64,000 nucleotides of DNA. Origin: CAIZGX01 sp044239865 (lineage in GTDB: Bacteria; Bacteroidota; Bacteroidia; Flavobacteriales_D; Sanyastnellaceae). Below are positions 1-7,725 of this stretch, in pieces. The stretch is taken from the NCBI GenBank assembly GCA_044239865.1, contig JBIIAO010000004.1, positions 1 through 64,000 of the forward strand, written 5' to 3'. A program made the translations under genes and the position numbers. Numbering within the stretch: the first letter of the stretch is position 1; each line of letters begins with the position of its first letter. Below the pieces are notes generated by a model. That model had not been told where the DNA came from. It saw nothing but the letters and a program-made list of their open reading frames with translations, and did no database searches.

Positions 1-1935
1 TATTATCAAGATATGGATATGGATGGTTATGGCGGAACCAATAGTGTTCAAGCATGTACTGCTCCAAACCCAATGTATGTTACTCAAGGAGGAGACTGCG
101 AAGACTTTAACCCAACAGTTAATCCAGGCGCAACAGAAGTTTGTAACAGCATCGACGACGATTGCGATACTCAAATCGATGAGGGTGTGTTGGTTTCATT
201 CTATACAGACGCAGACGGCGACGGTTACGGAACAGGAATAGCAACAATTGCTTGTACAGCTCCAGTAGGAATGGTTGCAAACAATACCGATTGCAATGAC
301 AACAGCTCAGCGGTTAACCCTGGTGCTACTGAAGTATGTAACCTAACCGATGACGATTGCGACAGTTCAATTGATGAAGGATTACCTATTATTAATTACT
401 ACACAGATCTTGATGGAGACACATTCGGTGGTGCGCTAGTAACCTCTACATGTGCTGCATTAACTGAGAATTTCGTAGTAATTGGAGGTGATTGTAATGA
501 TGCAAATATTGCTGTCAATCCAGGAGCAGTTGAGATATGTTTGAATTCAATCGATGATGACTGCGACGGAATTGTGAATGACGGTTGTTTGCCTGATCAA
601 TTAGCAGGTGAAAGCCCAGCGACTTCACAATATGTTTGGACGAACTTCTTCCCAACTTGTGTAACGCAGAGTCATACGCTTGCAGGATTTTCGCCTTCGT
701 TGTCTTCACAGTCTATCTGTTTAACCGGAGAAGATAAGTGGCACTACTTTACTGCAACCTCAGAGGCGGTGAGTATTGTAGTAGCTTCAAGTGCTAACGA
801 TATTTTGCTTGAGTTACAAAATGCTTCGGGTTCTTTAATTGCTACTGAAAACGCAGTTTCAGGATTGGGCGGAGAGATTTTAAATTTCTCAGGTCTTGTA
901 TCTGGACAAGTCTACAAAGTGGGTGTTAGAAACTACAACAGTGCTTTAGGTATTGGAGCTTACACCATTTGCGTGAAAATGTTAAAGCGTGGTGGTTGCG
1001 ATTACGGTCCTGGACCATACAGCTTGTGTCAATACTTCAAGGCAACCTTTGCGGGAGCTGGAGCAGTATACACATTCACCTTTACAGGCATAAGCGGTAA
1101 TGCTACGGGTAACGTTTACACAAGAACACAATCTTCAGATATTTGTGTTTTGAGTAATGTATCACCTTCGTTGCCATATGGTTCTACATACAATGTGTTG
1201 ATTACAAGTACATACAATTTGTTAGACGCTGCTGGTAATACAGAGATTTTAGCTGTTCCTGCATTGTCGCCATGTACCATGAGCACAGTGGCGCAGCCAT
1301 CTACTTCCCTTCGTACAGCGGATCAGTGTATCAATGGTACAAAGTTCAGAGGTGCAATTGTAGCCTCTTTACCTTGGGTGTGCGGCGTAACCAATTGGAG
1401 ATGGGAGTTCACAGAGGTGAATCCGTTGACCTACGCAACAGTTGGATTGCCAATTGCGCTAAACCGCGGAGCGGCTTCCAATTACATTAACCTTGGAACA
1501 GTTGCAGCATTGCAAAATGGTAAAACCTATGCGGTAAGAACAGCACCAATTTTAGCAAGCACTGGTTCTGACTATCAATGGGGAACAATTAAGTACATGT
1601 GCATAATTGGTTCAGCGGGTATGGTAGTTGAAGACAACAACACACCAGCAGCAGATACAAAATCTGAAATCGCTAACGAAGCAAACATGAGCTTGTATCC
1701 AAACCCAACACACGGAACAGACGTGAACATTAACTTATCTGGAGTAACTTCAGACAACGTTCAGATTCGCGTGGTAGATGCAATGGGACGTCAAATTTGG
1801 AACAATCGTTTTTCAGTAAACGGAATTCTAAACACGAATATCACATTCGAGCAACCGCTCGCAAACGGATTATATTTTGTTGAAGCCATCTATAATGGAG
1901 AACTTCAAACGCAACGTATGATGGTTCAGAGATAG
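1..1935 (+). CDS. T9SS-exported protein with MopE-type repeats (5' end outside window)
   Basis: The reading frame is open to the left edge, so the N-terminus and signal peptide are missing. Three repeats of about 62 residues fill the first 195 residues. Each has an acidic DxDGDGYG-like loop, then a DC-D/N-D turn, then NPGA-x-E-x-C and a DDDCD-x-x-x-DEG ending, as in the putative metal-binding repeat of MopE-type proteins. Next comes a beta-sandwich stretch resembling a bacterial pre-peptidase C-terminal domain (about 215-320) and a Cys-containing region (325-540). The last 75 residues have the LYPNPT box and GLYFVEA...QRMMVQR ending of a type A T9SS sorting domain. The protein is therefore probably a secreted, surface-attached, calcium- or metal-binding protein; its specific role is unknown. 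A terminator follows. Confidence 0.85.
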   Translation, partial: YYQDMDMDGYGGTNSVQACTAPNPMYVTQGGDCEDFNPTVNPGATEVCNSIDDDCDTQIDEGVLVSFYTDADGDGYGTGIATIACTAPVGMVANNTDCNDNSSAVNPGATEVCNLTDDDCDSSIDEGLPIINYYTDLDGDTFGGALVTSTCAALTENFVVIGGDCNDANIAVNPGAVEICLNSIDDDCDGIVNDGCLPDQLAGESPATSQYVWTNFFPTCVTQSHTLAGFSPSLSSQSICLTGEDKWHYFTATSEAVSIVVASSANDILLELQNASGSLIATENAVSGLGGEILNFSGLVSGQVYKVGVRNYNSALGIGAYTICVKMLKRGGCDYGPGPYSLCQYFKATFAGAGAVYTFTFTGISGNATGNVYTRTQSSDICVLSNVSPSLPYGSTYNVLITSTYNLLDAAGNTEILAVPALSPCTMSTVAQPSTSLRTADQCINGTKFRGAIVASLPWVCGVTNWRWEFTEVNPLTYATVGLPIALNRGAASNYINLGTVAALQNGKTYAVRTAPILASTGSDYQWGTIKYMCIIGSAGMVVEDNNTPAADTKSEIANEANMSLYPNPTHGTDVNINLSGVTSDNVQIRVVDAMGRQIWNNRFSVNGILNTNITFEQPLANGLYFVEAIYNGELQTQRMMVQR

Positions 1936-1953
1936 TTTAGTTATTAGGTAATG

Positions 1954-1984
1954 AAAAAGCCCTTCCATTGGAAGGGCTTTTTTT
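1954..1984 (+). terminator. Rho-independent terminator after the MopE-repeat gene
   Basis: A 13-bp stem (AAAAAGCCCTTCC with GGAAGGGCTTTTT) has a 3-nt loop and a T run, starting 18 bases after the stop codon. Confidence 0.85.
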
Positions 1985-2000
1985 GTGAGACCGAATTCAG

Positions 2001-2347
2001 CTATACAATGGTCTTCTTCGAATTCATTCGAACAATCCAATAAATAATTCCACTTAAAATAGCCGCGAAAAAACACCAGGTACTTGGCAGTGAATGTTTG
2101 AAAAAGATAAAGGCTAAAACCAAGGCAATGAAATTCGCAACAGCCAACACCCTCGCTCCTTTCAGTGAGGAAACGAACAACGGAACAACGGTTACACAAA
2201 CCCTTCCGTAAACTGTTGCACTGCGAATAAAAAAGGAATCGCTCCTAAGAATTTCAAGTTGGAATTTTTACTCTTTTTGAAGGTCACAACGCCAAGGGTT
2301 CCTATGACTATGGATGCTGAAAAGCTTGCAGTTGCTGAAAAGCACAT
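2001..2347 (-). pseudogene. Remnant of a DUF6629-family membrane protein
   Basis: Reading leftward from ATG at 2347, the first 51 codons give the hallmark N-terminus of DUF6629 proteins: MCFSATASF, a hydrophobic segment, a Lys-rich turn, then AIPFLFAVQQFTEGFV. A TAA stop at 2192-2194 then interrupts it. In another frame just downstream (about 2190 to 2001) lies the matching C-terminus: VPLFVSS, a hydrophobic helix, STWCFFAAILSG and a stop at 2001-2003. From memory, intact members are about 210 residues, so roughly 100 central residues are gone and the two ends are joined out of frame. This explains a stretch that otherwise looks non-coding. The family assignment is from motif recognition. Confidence 0.72.
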
Positions 2348-2402
2348 GTGAATTATTTTTTTCAAGGTAGTTCTAAATCATCCGAAGCATAGATTTCTTT
2401 TT

Positions 2403-2573
2403 GCTTTTAGTAGTTTTGCCAATGGCGACTGGCATTGTCCGGCTGCTCGAATAGATTTAATTGTAGGTGGAAGTTTTACATTCACCATGGCGGCGAGACA
2501 TGACATGCAGCGCGCGGGATGGCAGATGATCCTCGATCGTTTTAAGAATTATGTAGAATCATTGAACTCATGA
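2403..2573 (+). pseudogene. Remnant of an AHSA1/SRPBCC-domain protein
   Basis: An open frame encodes the family's N-terminal strand segment (DWHCPAARIDLIVGGSFTF, then TMAAR) and runs straight into the family's C-terminal helix (AGWQMILDRFKNYVESL) before TGA at 2571-2573. AHSA1-like SRPBCC proteins are usually about 140-160 residues. Here the roughly 80 middle residues are missing, and the first helix and start codon are not found upstream. The deletion keeps the frame. Such proteins often sit beside VOC/PhnB-like proteins, and a scrap of one follows here with a 4-base overlap. Confidence 0.65.
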
Positions 2574-2665
2574 CCAATCCGGAAACGGCATCAAAAGCGG
2601 CTTACGCGTTCATGCAAATGTCGAAGTTCGATATTGCGAAATTGGAAGAGGCGGTTCGTTTTTGA
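2570..2665 (+). pseudogene. C-terminal scrap of a VOC/PhnB-like protein
   Basis: Thirty-one codons from ATG at 2570 encode NPETASKA-x-x-AFMQMSKFDIAKLEEA, matching the C-terminal tail common in VOC-superfamily proteins once called 3-demethylubiquinone methyltransferase-like or PhnB-like (DPE-x-A-x-x-x-x-x-AMMQM-x-KIDIA-x-LE). The beta-alpha-beta fold that would precede it is absent. The ATGA overlap with the SRPBCC remnant suggests the pair was once an operon and the deletion ran across the junction. Confidence 0.55.
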
Positions 2666-2740
2666 AATGATGTGATGATGATAATTAACCTGAGTAATAG
2701 TTAATGACTTCATTTCTAAACTTAACAGAAATTTAAGTTC

Positions 2741-3622
2741 TTAATTAGTAACTTCTATTATTTCAAAGTATCCTTTTGCTTTCAAGAATATTTTTGAATC
2801 AATAAGATTTTGAGGTATTTTGAAGTTTAAAACAATGAATTCACCCTTATTTAAAACAACATAATCATTATCATTGTTGAGCAATTTAAGGTTGGAATGT
2901 TCCGGATAAATAAATTCCCCCTCAATTTCAAGATAGAGATAATCAATAAAAGTAATTTCATCTTTTCTCTCATCAATTTTAATTTTAAGAGAGTTATTAT
3001 GAATGAAAATATTAGGAACAACAATGACATCTTCTTTCTCAAGAGACTTATACCGTATATTTCTGAGAATTTCTGAAATGTCAACGAAACTATTATCTAC
3101 TTCGGCGCTAACAAATGGGCATTCACAACCCGAGTAAAATTTTTGAGTTGTGTTTGTCGCGCTAAATTTCTGAAATGTGAGCTTCCCACCTATTTCAGAA
3201 AGGTAAAGTTCGTCATTCAATTTAGGTAAAAGGTAAAAACAACCCCCTGGGGCGCTCAGAATGGTCCATTTTTGATTGTCATTTCCAATAGGTCTATTGG
3301 CAATGATTTTCGAATTTTCTGCCGGAACATTTAGTTGTGGCTGCAGATATAGACCTGTAGAGTCATTTACAATAAAATAAAACCCATCATCAGTTTTTGT
3401 AAATTTCCAGTCATTCAAATGATTACAACAGTTTTCACTTTCGTACTCGTCTTTACAAATGGAAAGCACAGTGCCTGCTACTGAATTGTTGTTGAAAAGA
3501 CAAATTCTGAAAGACTCGTTACCGACGCTAAAAAGAAGTGGGCAAGCATATTCGTCTAAAATTTGTCCCAAAACATTCAAAGAAAAAAGTAGGGTAGAAA
3601 AGAGAATAGAAATTTTTTTCAT
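2741..3622 (-). CDS. Secreted ricin-type (beta-trefoil-like) protein
   Basis: This 293-residue protein starts with a typical Sec signal peptide (MKKISILFSTLLFSLNVLGQ). Residues about 45-165 look like a ricin-like beta-trefoil: short beta repeats, a GLYLQPQ segment and a NDNQKW motif that fits the Q-x-W signature of carbohydrate-binding R-type lectins. The second half (about 185-293) is beta-rich and not recognised. No T9SS sorting domain is visible, so it is probably periplasmic or released. Cysteines at CKDEYESENCCNH and GCEC may form disulfides. No partner gene suggests a substrate. Confidence 0.65.
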   Translation of the reverse strand: MKKISILFSTLLFSLNVLGQILDEYACPLLFSVGNESFRICLFNNNSVAGTVLSICKDEYESENCCNHLNDWKFTKTDDGFYFIVNDSTGLYLQPQLNVPAENSKIIANRPIGNDNQKWTILSAPGGCFYLLPKLNDELYLSEIGGKLTFQKFSATNTTQKFYSGCECPFVSAEVDNSFVDISEILRNIRYKSLEKEDVIVVPNIFIHNNSLKIKIDERKDEITFIDYLYLEIEGEFIYPEHSNLKLLNNDNDYVVLNKGEFIVLNFKIPQNLIDSKIFLKAKGYFEIIEVTN

Positions 3623-3753
3623 ATTTCAAAATTATTGAAACTTTTGTATTTCTCAGTTGCAAAGGAGAAGTTTATTCCAGAATTTATATTCAAAATGATT
3701 TTTTTTGGTTTGCTCCAATGTGATTTCAATATGAAACAATAGGTGTTAGGAGT

Positions 3754-3957
3754 ATGAATGAAAGGGGCAGTGAGGTTTTTTTGTCCCGAAGGGAAAAGTC
3801 CACTTCGTGGATTGGTCCGCGTTCAACTGAAAAGATTAAATTGAAAGTCGAAGAGAATACTTCCATTCGAATAGAAAATTCATCTAGTGAACAAGTTGCT
3901 GTTAGGCTTCGTGTAAAGGGAGATATAGGTCTCTCGATGAACTATCGGGAGAAGTAG
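3754..3957 (+). pseudogene. Short ORF, probably a gene fragment fused to a hairpin repeat
   Basis: This 67-codon ORF is a composite. Codons 11-23 are simply the translated hairpin repeat at 3784-3820, the same family as the array at 6933-7071. The last 43 codons (from TEKIKLKVEENTSIRIEN) look like two or three amphipathic beta strands and could be the tail of a lost beta-sandwich gene. I recognise no family and doubt it is expressed as an intact gene. Confidence 0.3.
3784..3820. repeat. Partial copy of the TCC...GGA hairpin array
   Basis: It contains TCCCGAAGGGA, a 4-nt spacer, TCCACTTCGTGGA, TTGG and a truncated TCCGC. These are the same hairpins and spacer length as the array at 6933-7071, 3.1 kb away. 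Confidence 0.8.
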
Positions 3958-4081
3958 AATTTATTTGGTTGGAAGGCGCCGTGAGGCTCGTAATGAAGCA
4001 ATTTTAGTTTGTATTCCAGCGTTGAATGAATATACTATAATCAGCGTTTACTTTATTTCGATTTACTAAGTAATTCGATAT

Positions 4082-5317
4082 TCAATAATGCGTTTCGTGG
4101 TATGTACAGATATCCCATTCCCATTCTCCACAAGAGAAATAAAGTTCTGAACATTTAAAGTAAAGTGTGATAAAATCAAATATGTCGTCTGCTTGGGAAG
4201 TTTTTCCCAATTCATAAAGACAAATCGCTTTTTTGCATAAAATCCATCCCTTTTTTGGGCTCATAAATTTCCTACTCGCCTCAGTTACTGAAAAGTCTGA
4301 GATTAACTTGTCACTAAGTGCATTGGCTTCGGCATATCGGTCTAGGGCGAGCAGAATACTGCACTTTTGCAACTCCTTGGAATATAAATTGGAAAGATCG
4401 CTATTTTCTTTTTTGTATAAAGAAATGGATTTATCGATGTCTTTTAGAGCTAAATCGAATTTATTTAATTTAGCATAAATTCGGCTTCGCTGACTGTAAT
4501 CGTAATTTCTTCTTTTTTTTGTCGGGAAACTATTAATTAGCAAGTTGGAATAGTATAGAGCTTTTTCATATTCATTTGTTTCCTCGTACACATCTATTAT
4601 TTTAGACAATCTGAATGCGTCAAGAAAGGAGTTGTCATTTGGGTATTTTTTTTCGAGTAAATTAAAATATTTGATACACTCGGTTATTTTTGATTGATCT
4701 TTTAATATATCAAAGAGATAGGCTAAATCGCTGGCCTCTTGTTTTCCTGGCGCGGCGTAATTTAGTGCTTTTATGATATAATCAGAGTTTTCACTGTGGC
4801 TAAAATATGCATGCATGAGTTCTCTTGCTATCAGAGAGTCTTCCTCTTTTGCTTTATTAAAAAGTAATTCAGCTTGATCTTCAAAATATTTTATTGATTT
4901 AATGAAGTCCTGAGAATTGGTTGAATTTTTTTCTTCACAGGACTTAGATGAATATATAAATCGTAAGATACTTATTACCTCATCCAAATAGCGAGGGTTT
5001 GATTCAATTCTCTTGATTTCATTGTTAAAATCTGCATTTAAACTTTTCTCTTTTTGACTTTCATCTGTGATTTTAACTGCAAGGTGAATTTTTGATTTTT
5101 TCAACGAGTCTATACTTTGAATTGTAACATCATTGTTATTTTTCAATAGATAGTTTTCGTTTTTATATTTAGAGACCAATTCTTCTAAACTGTCTAAAAT
5201 TCTTTCGTTCCTCTTAACTTTTGAATTAGCTTCTTCGAGTATTTTCTTTTTTGACTGAGCGTAAGTTTGAGTATGAAAAGCTGCAGTAAATGCGAACAAA
5301 ATGAATATTAATTTCAT
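4082..5317 (-). CDS. Secreted coiled-coil/TPR-repeat protein
   Basis: A 411-residue protein with an N-terminal signal peptide ending near TQTYAQ. Residues about 22-105 are a charged heptad-like coiled coil. From about 130 onward it is alpha-helical with TPR-like units (YEKALYYSNLLI, FDLALKDIDKSISLY, YAEANALSDKLI, GKTSQADDIFDFI), suggesting a protein-binding solenoid. The 5' end overlaps the stop of the upstream gene (5314-6081) by 4 bases (ATGA), so the two are translationally coupled and probably act together in the periplasm. Function is unknown; the domain layout resembles periplasmic TPR adaptors of Bacteroidota sensor systems, but no kinase is present. Confidence 0.6.
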   Translation of the reverse strand: MKLIFILFAFTAAFHTQTYAQSKKKILEEANSKVKRNERILDSLEELVSKYKNENYLLKNNNDVTIQSIDSLKKSKIHLAVKITDESQKEKSLNADFNNEIKRIESNPRYLDEVISILRFIYSSKSCEEKNSTNSQDFIKSIKYFEDQAELLFNKAKEEDSLIARELMHAYFSHSENSDYIIKALNYAAPGKQEASDLAYLFDILKDQSKITECIKYFNLLEKKYPNDNSFLDAFRLSKIIDVYEETNEYEKALYYSNLLINSFPTKKRRNYDYSQRSRIYAKLNKFDLALKDIDKSISLYKKENSDLSNLYSKELQKCSILLALDRYAEANALSDKLISDFSVTEASRKFMSPKKGWILCKKAICLYELGKTSQADDIFDFITLYFKCSELYFSCGEWEWDICTYHETHY

Positions 5318-6081
5318 AATTGTATAGTTTTTATATATAGGACATATGCAGATGTGTTTTTAAACTTCTCTGTTTCGATTTTTTTGAAATTAAGAAAATT
5401 GTCTTCACATTTCTCATTGAGATGCAAGGTTCCTTCCTTTACTCGAATGATTCCTGATCTAGTAATTTGTTCTGGTATCATGAATTCTTGTATTTTCAAC
5501 ATGTCATAAAGCGTTGGAATTTCGATGTGACAAGAACATGCTTTTTGAATAATTTCTTTCTGCTTTTCCACATCTTCGGAATTTATTAAAAACCAATTTG
5601 AAATGTTTTGAACGTAGTCAGTTCCATTTCCTGGTAGGTATTTTAGAGTTGAATGCTCTTTGTCGTATTGAAGTATCGTTATATCTTCGTTATTATAATC
5701 TAAGTTTATGAGCGGAGGTATAGAGTTGTATCTTCCATTGATTTCGTTCTGAATATTCTCTGTAATTACTATCTGTTTCAATAATTTTGTTTTTTCTTTT
5801 TTTAATTCAACTGCAGAATGTTGCTCCTCGAATTCTTTCGAAATAGAGGTAAGCTCAGCTGCAGCATTGCGTCTTTCAAATTCCAGTTTGTGCTGTTTTT
5901 CTTGTTCTTCGGAGTTGGATTGTTTGATTTGTTGAAGCTCATTTAAACGAAGTTCAATCTGGATGTTTAAAGAATCATTAATCTTTTCAAGGGTGACGAT
6001 TTTTTCCTTCTTGTTTTGCGCCGAATTAACGAAAGGAGTTAAAACAAATATGATGATTTGAATAGCTTGTAGATATTTCAT
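5314..6081 (-). CDS. Secreted coiled-coil protein of unknown function
   Basis: A 255-residue protein with a hydrophobic leader ending near FVNSAQ, then a long charged coiled coil (about 25-110) and a mixed C-terminal region (120-255) with a CSCH motif near residue 183. It is the first gene of a two-gene leftward operon and is coupled by ATGA overlap to the TPR protein downstream. Its C-terminal part is not recognised. Both proteins share the pattern of leader, coiled coil and distinct C-terminal domain, so they may be subunits of one envelope complex; this is inference. Confidence 0.55.
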   Translation of the reverse strand: MKYLQAIQIIIFVLTPFVNSAQNKKEKIVTLEKINDSLNIQIELRLNELQQIKQSNSEEQEKQHKLEFERRNAAAELTSISKEFEEQHSAVELKKEKTKLLKQIVITENIQNEINGRYNSIPPLINLDYNNEDITILQYDKEHSTLKYLPGNGTDYVQNISNWFLINSEDVEKQKEIIQKACSCHIEIPTLYDMLKIQEFMIPEQITRSGIIRVKEGTLHLNEKCEDNFLNFKKIETEKFKNTSAYVLYIKTIQL

Positions 6082-6251
6082 TTGAAATTATAATTGGAGA
6101 GTTCAAATATAAACAAGTTCATTTAGTTGTTTTTAAGTTTGCTCTGATTTCTGCCGACGGGATTTTGATAATAAATAATTATACCTTTCTAGGTAGATTT
6201 ATCTATCTATAAATTTTAATGATGCAGTGAAATTTTCAATTCACTATAAAA

Positions 6252-6578
6252 TCACAACATTTTATTTTCGCGTTCTTTATATTGAAGTTGGATAAGAGTG
6301 AAAACTTCTTTGGACATTACAGACTGATTTTTATCGGAGTGATATTTACATTGAATGGCGTGATATTCCGTTCCGCTTTTTGCGATTAAATCAATTCCTA
6401 AATCATGTCCGGGTAGTCCCAACTCTTCATGAACACTAATTGGAACATCAGCAAGCATCCACACTTCATCATAGAAGTTGTATTTCGGCGAGAGTTTGAA
6501 ATACAGTTTGCTCAACAATTCAAAGGCATCTCCTTTGTCTTTTTTGTTGAGTGTTTCATAGGTGTGAAATGAAATCAT
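6252..6578 (-). pseudogene. N-terminal fragment of a restriction-type (PD-(D/E)xK) helicase
   Basis: The 108-residue ORF has the signature of the nuclease-like N-terminal domain seen in large restriction helicases: GDAFELLSKLYF, a D-E-V-W strand, LGLPGHDLGIDLIAK and AIQCKYHSD. The D-x-GID...Q-C-K-Y pattern supplies the PD-(D/E)xK acidic and lysine residues. In the proteins I know, this domain is followed by a much larger DEAD/DEAH helicase and often a methylase; here the frame ends about 15 residues after the nuclease core and nothing helicase-like follows. I read it as a decayed defence gene, although a stand-alone Mrr-like small nuclease cannot be excluded. Confidence 0.5.
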
Positions 6579-6828
6579 TCCAATCGTTAATATTTCTAAA
6601 AATCTCTTTTGAATTCACAAGTCATGATTATCCATTAAAATTAAGTGGTATAGAGAAAGTAGGGCGTTAATATTTATCAACGAGAGGTTTAACTTTTCAA
6701 GTGTGTTGAATTTTGAGGAAAATAGAGTGGCAGTCTCAATTTCTAAAAATCTAGAGATGCCAAATCACTTCAAATTTCAATTTATAACAATAAAGACTAA
6801 AGCCGTTTAATTTATTCAATTGCAGAGG

Positions 6829-6890
6829 TTTACGTCTCTTATTGACAGAAAGTGATGAAAATAGTATTTTTTGTCAATAAGAGCCGTAAA
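6829..6890. repeat. 19-bp inverted repeat (18/19) with a 24-nt loop
   Basis: TTTACGTCTCTTATTGACA at 6829-6847 pairs with TGTCAATAAGAGCCGTAAA at 6872-6890, with one mismatch. Outside the stem, TTCAAT (left) and ATTGAA (right) could extend it across an internal loop. No gene abuts it. It may be a terminator without a T run, a transcript-stabilising hairpin or an element end. Confidence 0.6.
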
Positions 6891-6932
6891 TCATTGAAAG
6901 AAAGGTGTTTAAAATTCTATAAGTGAGTTGTA

Positions 6933-7071
6933 CCCACGGGATTAGTCCACTACGTGGATTGGTCCGCAGAGCGGATATTTCCCAACGGGATTAGTCCACT
7001 AGGTGGATACATCCGCAAAGCGGATACATCCCAACGGGATTAGTCCACTTCGTGGATACGTCCCGAAGGGA
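6933..7071. repeat. Array of nine short hairpins with 4-nt spacers
   Basis: Nine palindromes follow one another, nearly all beginning TCC and ending GGA, mostly with 3-nt loops and separated by exactly 4 nt. Three stem types rotate: CCC/GGG (CCCACGGG, TCCCAACGGGA twice), CCAC/GTGG (loops TAC, TAG, TTC) and CCGC/GCGG (loops AGA, AAA), ending in TCCCGAAGGGA. The higher-order period is about 49 bp (11+4+13+4+13+4). Different loops with conserved stems imply selection on structure or copying by a structure-specific process. A partial copy sits at 3784-3820. Confidence 0.8.
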
Positions 7072-7084
7072 ATATTTTTCCAAC

Positions 7085-7111
7085 AAAAAAGCCTCGCATT
7101 TCTGCAAGGCT
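7085..7111 (-). terminator. Terminator of the original tRNA-Asn gene
   Basis: Read leftward, AGCCTTGCA-GAAA-TGCGAGGCT (one G-U pair) precedes a T run. It directly follows the tRNA-Asn 3' fragment and would have ended its transcript before the element inserted. Confidence 0.75.
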
Positions 7112-7114
7112 TCG

Positions 7115-7179
7115 CTCCCCAGCCTGGACTCGAACCAGGGACCCCATGATTAACAGTCATGTGCTCTAACCAACTGAGC
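7115..7179 (-). pseudogene. 3' fragment of tRNA-Asn (left attachment site)
   Basis: These 65 bases match the intact tRNA-Asn at 22844-22917 from about position 10 to the discriminator base, with one difference (7128 versus 22857, in the T-loop). The D-arm, anticodon arm (GTT) and T-arm are present, but the bases where the 5' acceptor strand should be do not pair with the 3' strand (CTGGGGA). It is therefore a displaced chromosomal 3' end, not a working tRNA. The perfect 51-bp repeat 7129-7179 / 22858-22908 is the att core. Confidence 0.88.
7129..7179. repeat. att direct repeat, left copy (51 bp)
   Basis: This is identical to 22858-22908 and marks the left boundary of the integrative element within tRNA-Asn. 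Confidence 0.88.
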
Positions 7180-7218
7180 ACTATGGTGTTAAAGGGTTTG
7201 CTGAACTTGACTAGGATG

Positions 7219-7240
7219 TTGTACATGGTTTGGTACAAGT
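7219..7240. promoter_or_regulatory. Candidate integrase arm sites, left end
   Basis: TTGTACAT (7219-7226) and GTACAAGT (7233-7240) share the TGTACA/GTACAAG core repeated three times at the right end (22718-22752) beside the integrase gene. Matching motifs inside both att sites are what arm-type binding sites of tyrosine recombinases look like. Confidence 0.5.
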
Positions 7241-7331
7241 ATTCTCTGGTTAATAATATTTTATAATAGTTTCTACAGATGAGTATAGAGACCGTGATTT
7301 CAAAGATTAAGGACTTTACTCTGCAGGTAGG

Positions 7332-7577
7332 TTACTTACCCGTTTTCCTTCTCTGGAACAATACATAGGTAGCATTAATACCATTATCACATAGAGGTCC
7401 TTGGTATGACCAACCCTCTTTAGAGAGTGCATTAATCTGCTTCTCAAACTGATCAGCAGTTTCTCTCTCAAACATGACCACCTTAGATTCTAACTCTTGT
7501 GGTAGAGGTGTTGAGCTGCACGCTGTAAGCATGCCTGATACTGCTATAACTGCAGCTAGTTGTTTTATCTTCTTCAT
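7332..7577 (-). CDS. Small lipoprotein (DUF4177-like)
   Basis: An 81-residue protein with a clear lipoprotein signal: MKKIKQLAA, a hydrophobic stretch and the lipobox LTAC (Cys20). The mature part is about 60 residues, with a helix (FEKQINALSKEGW) followed by strands (TYVLFQRRK). This resembles the short DUF4177 fold, in which a protein ends in a 'GW...' segment and then a strand. It is the leftmost gene of the element, convergent toward the att site. Function unknown; surface exclusion or envelope roles are possible for element-borne lipoproteins but nothing here shows it. Confidence 0.6.
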   Translation of the reverse strand: MKKIKQLAAVIAVSGMLTACSSTPLPQELESKVVMFERETADQFEKQINALSKEGWSYQGPLCDNGINATYVLFQRRKTGK

Positions 7578-7725
7578 AGTTAATAGGGTTTAATGATAGT
7601 AAAGATGTGCTGTTGATCATAACCTACCACAATTGTTAAAAACTATACTCAACATTAAGTAGTCTCATTACTAGGTCATTACAAATTATTTCTTATATTA
7701 TAAGTAAGGGTTAAGTGGGAAGAGG

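Noticed and set aside
1870..2199. 109-codon minus-strand ORF
   Set aside because: It runs through the terminator and the end of the MopE-repeat gene; the meaningful frames there are the DUF6629 halves.
7115..7190. Second functional tRNA-Asn
   Set aside because: The 5' acceptor strand does not pair with CTGGGGA; only the 3' part is present, as expected for an att copy.
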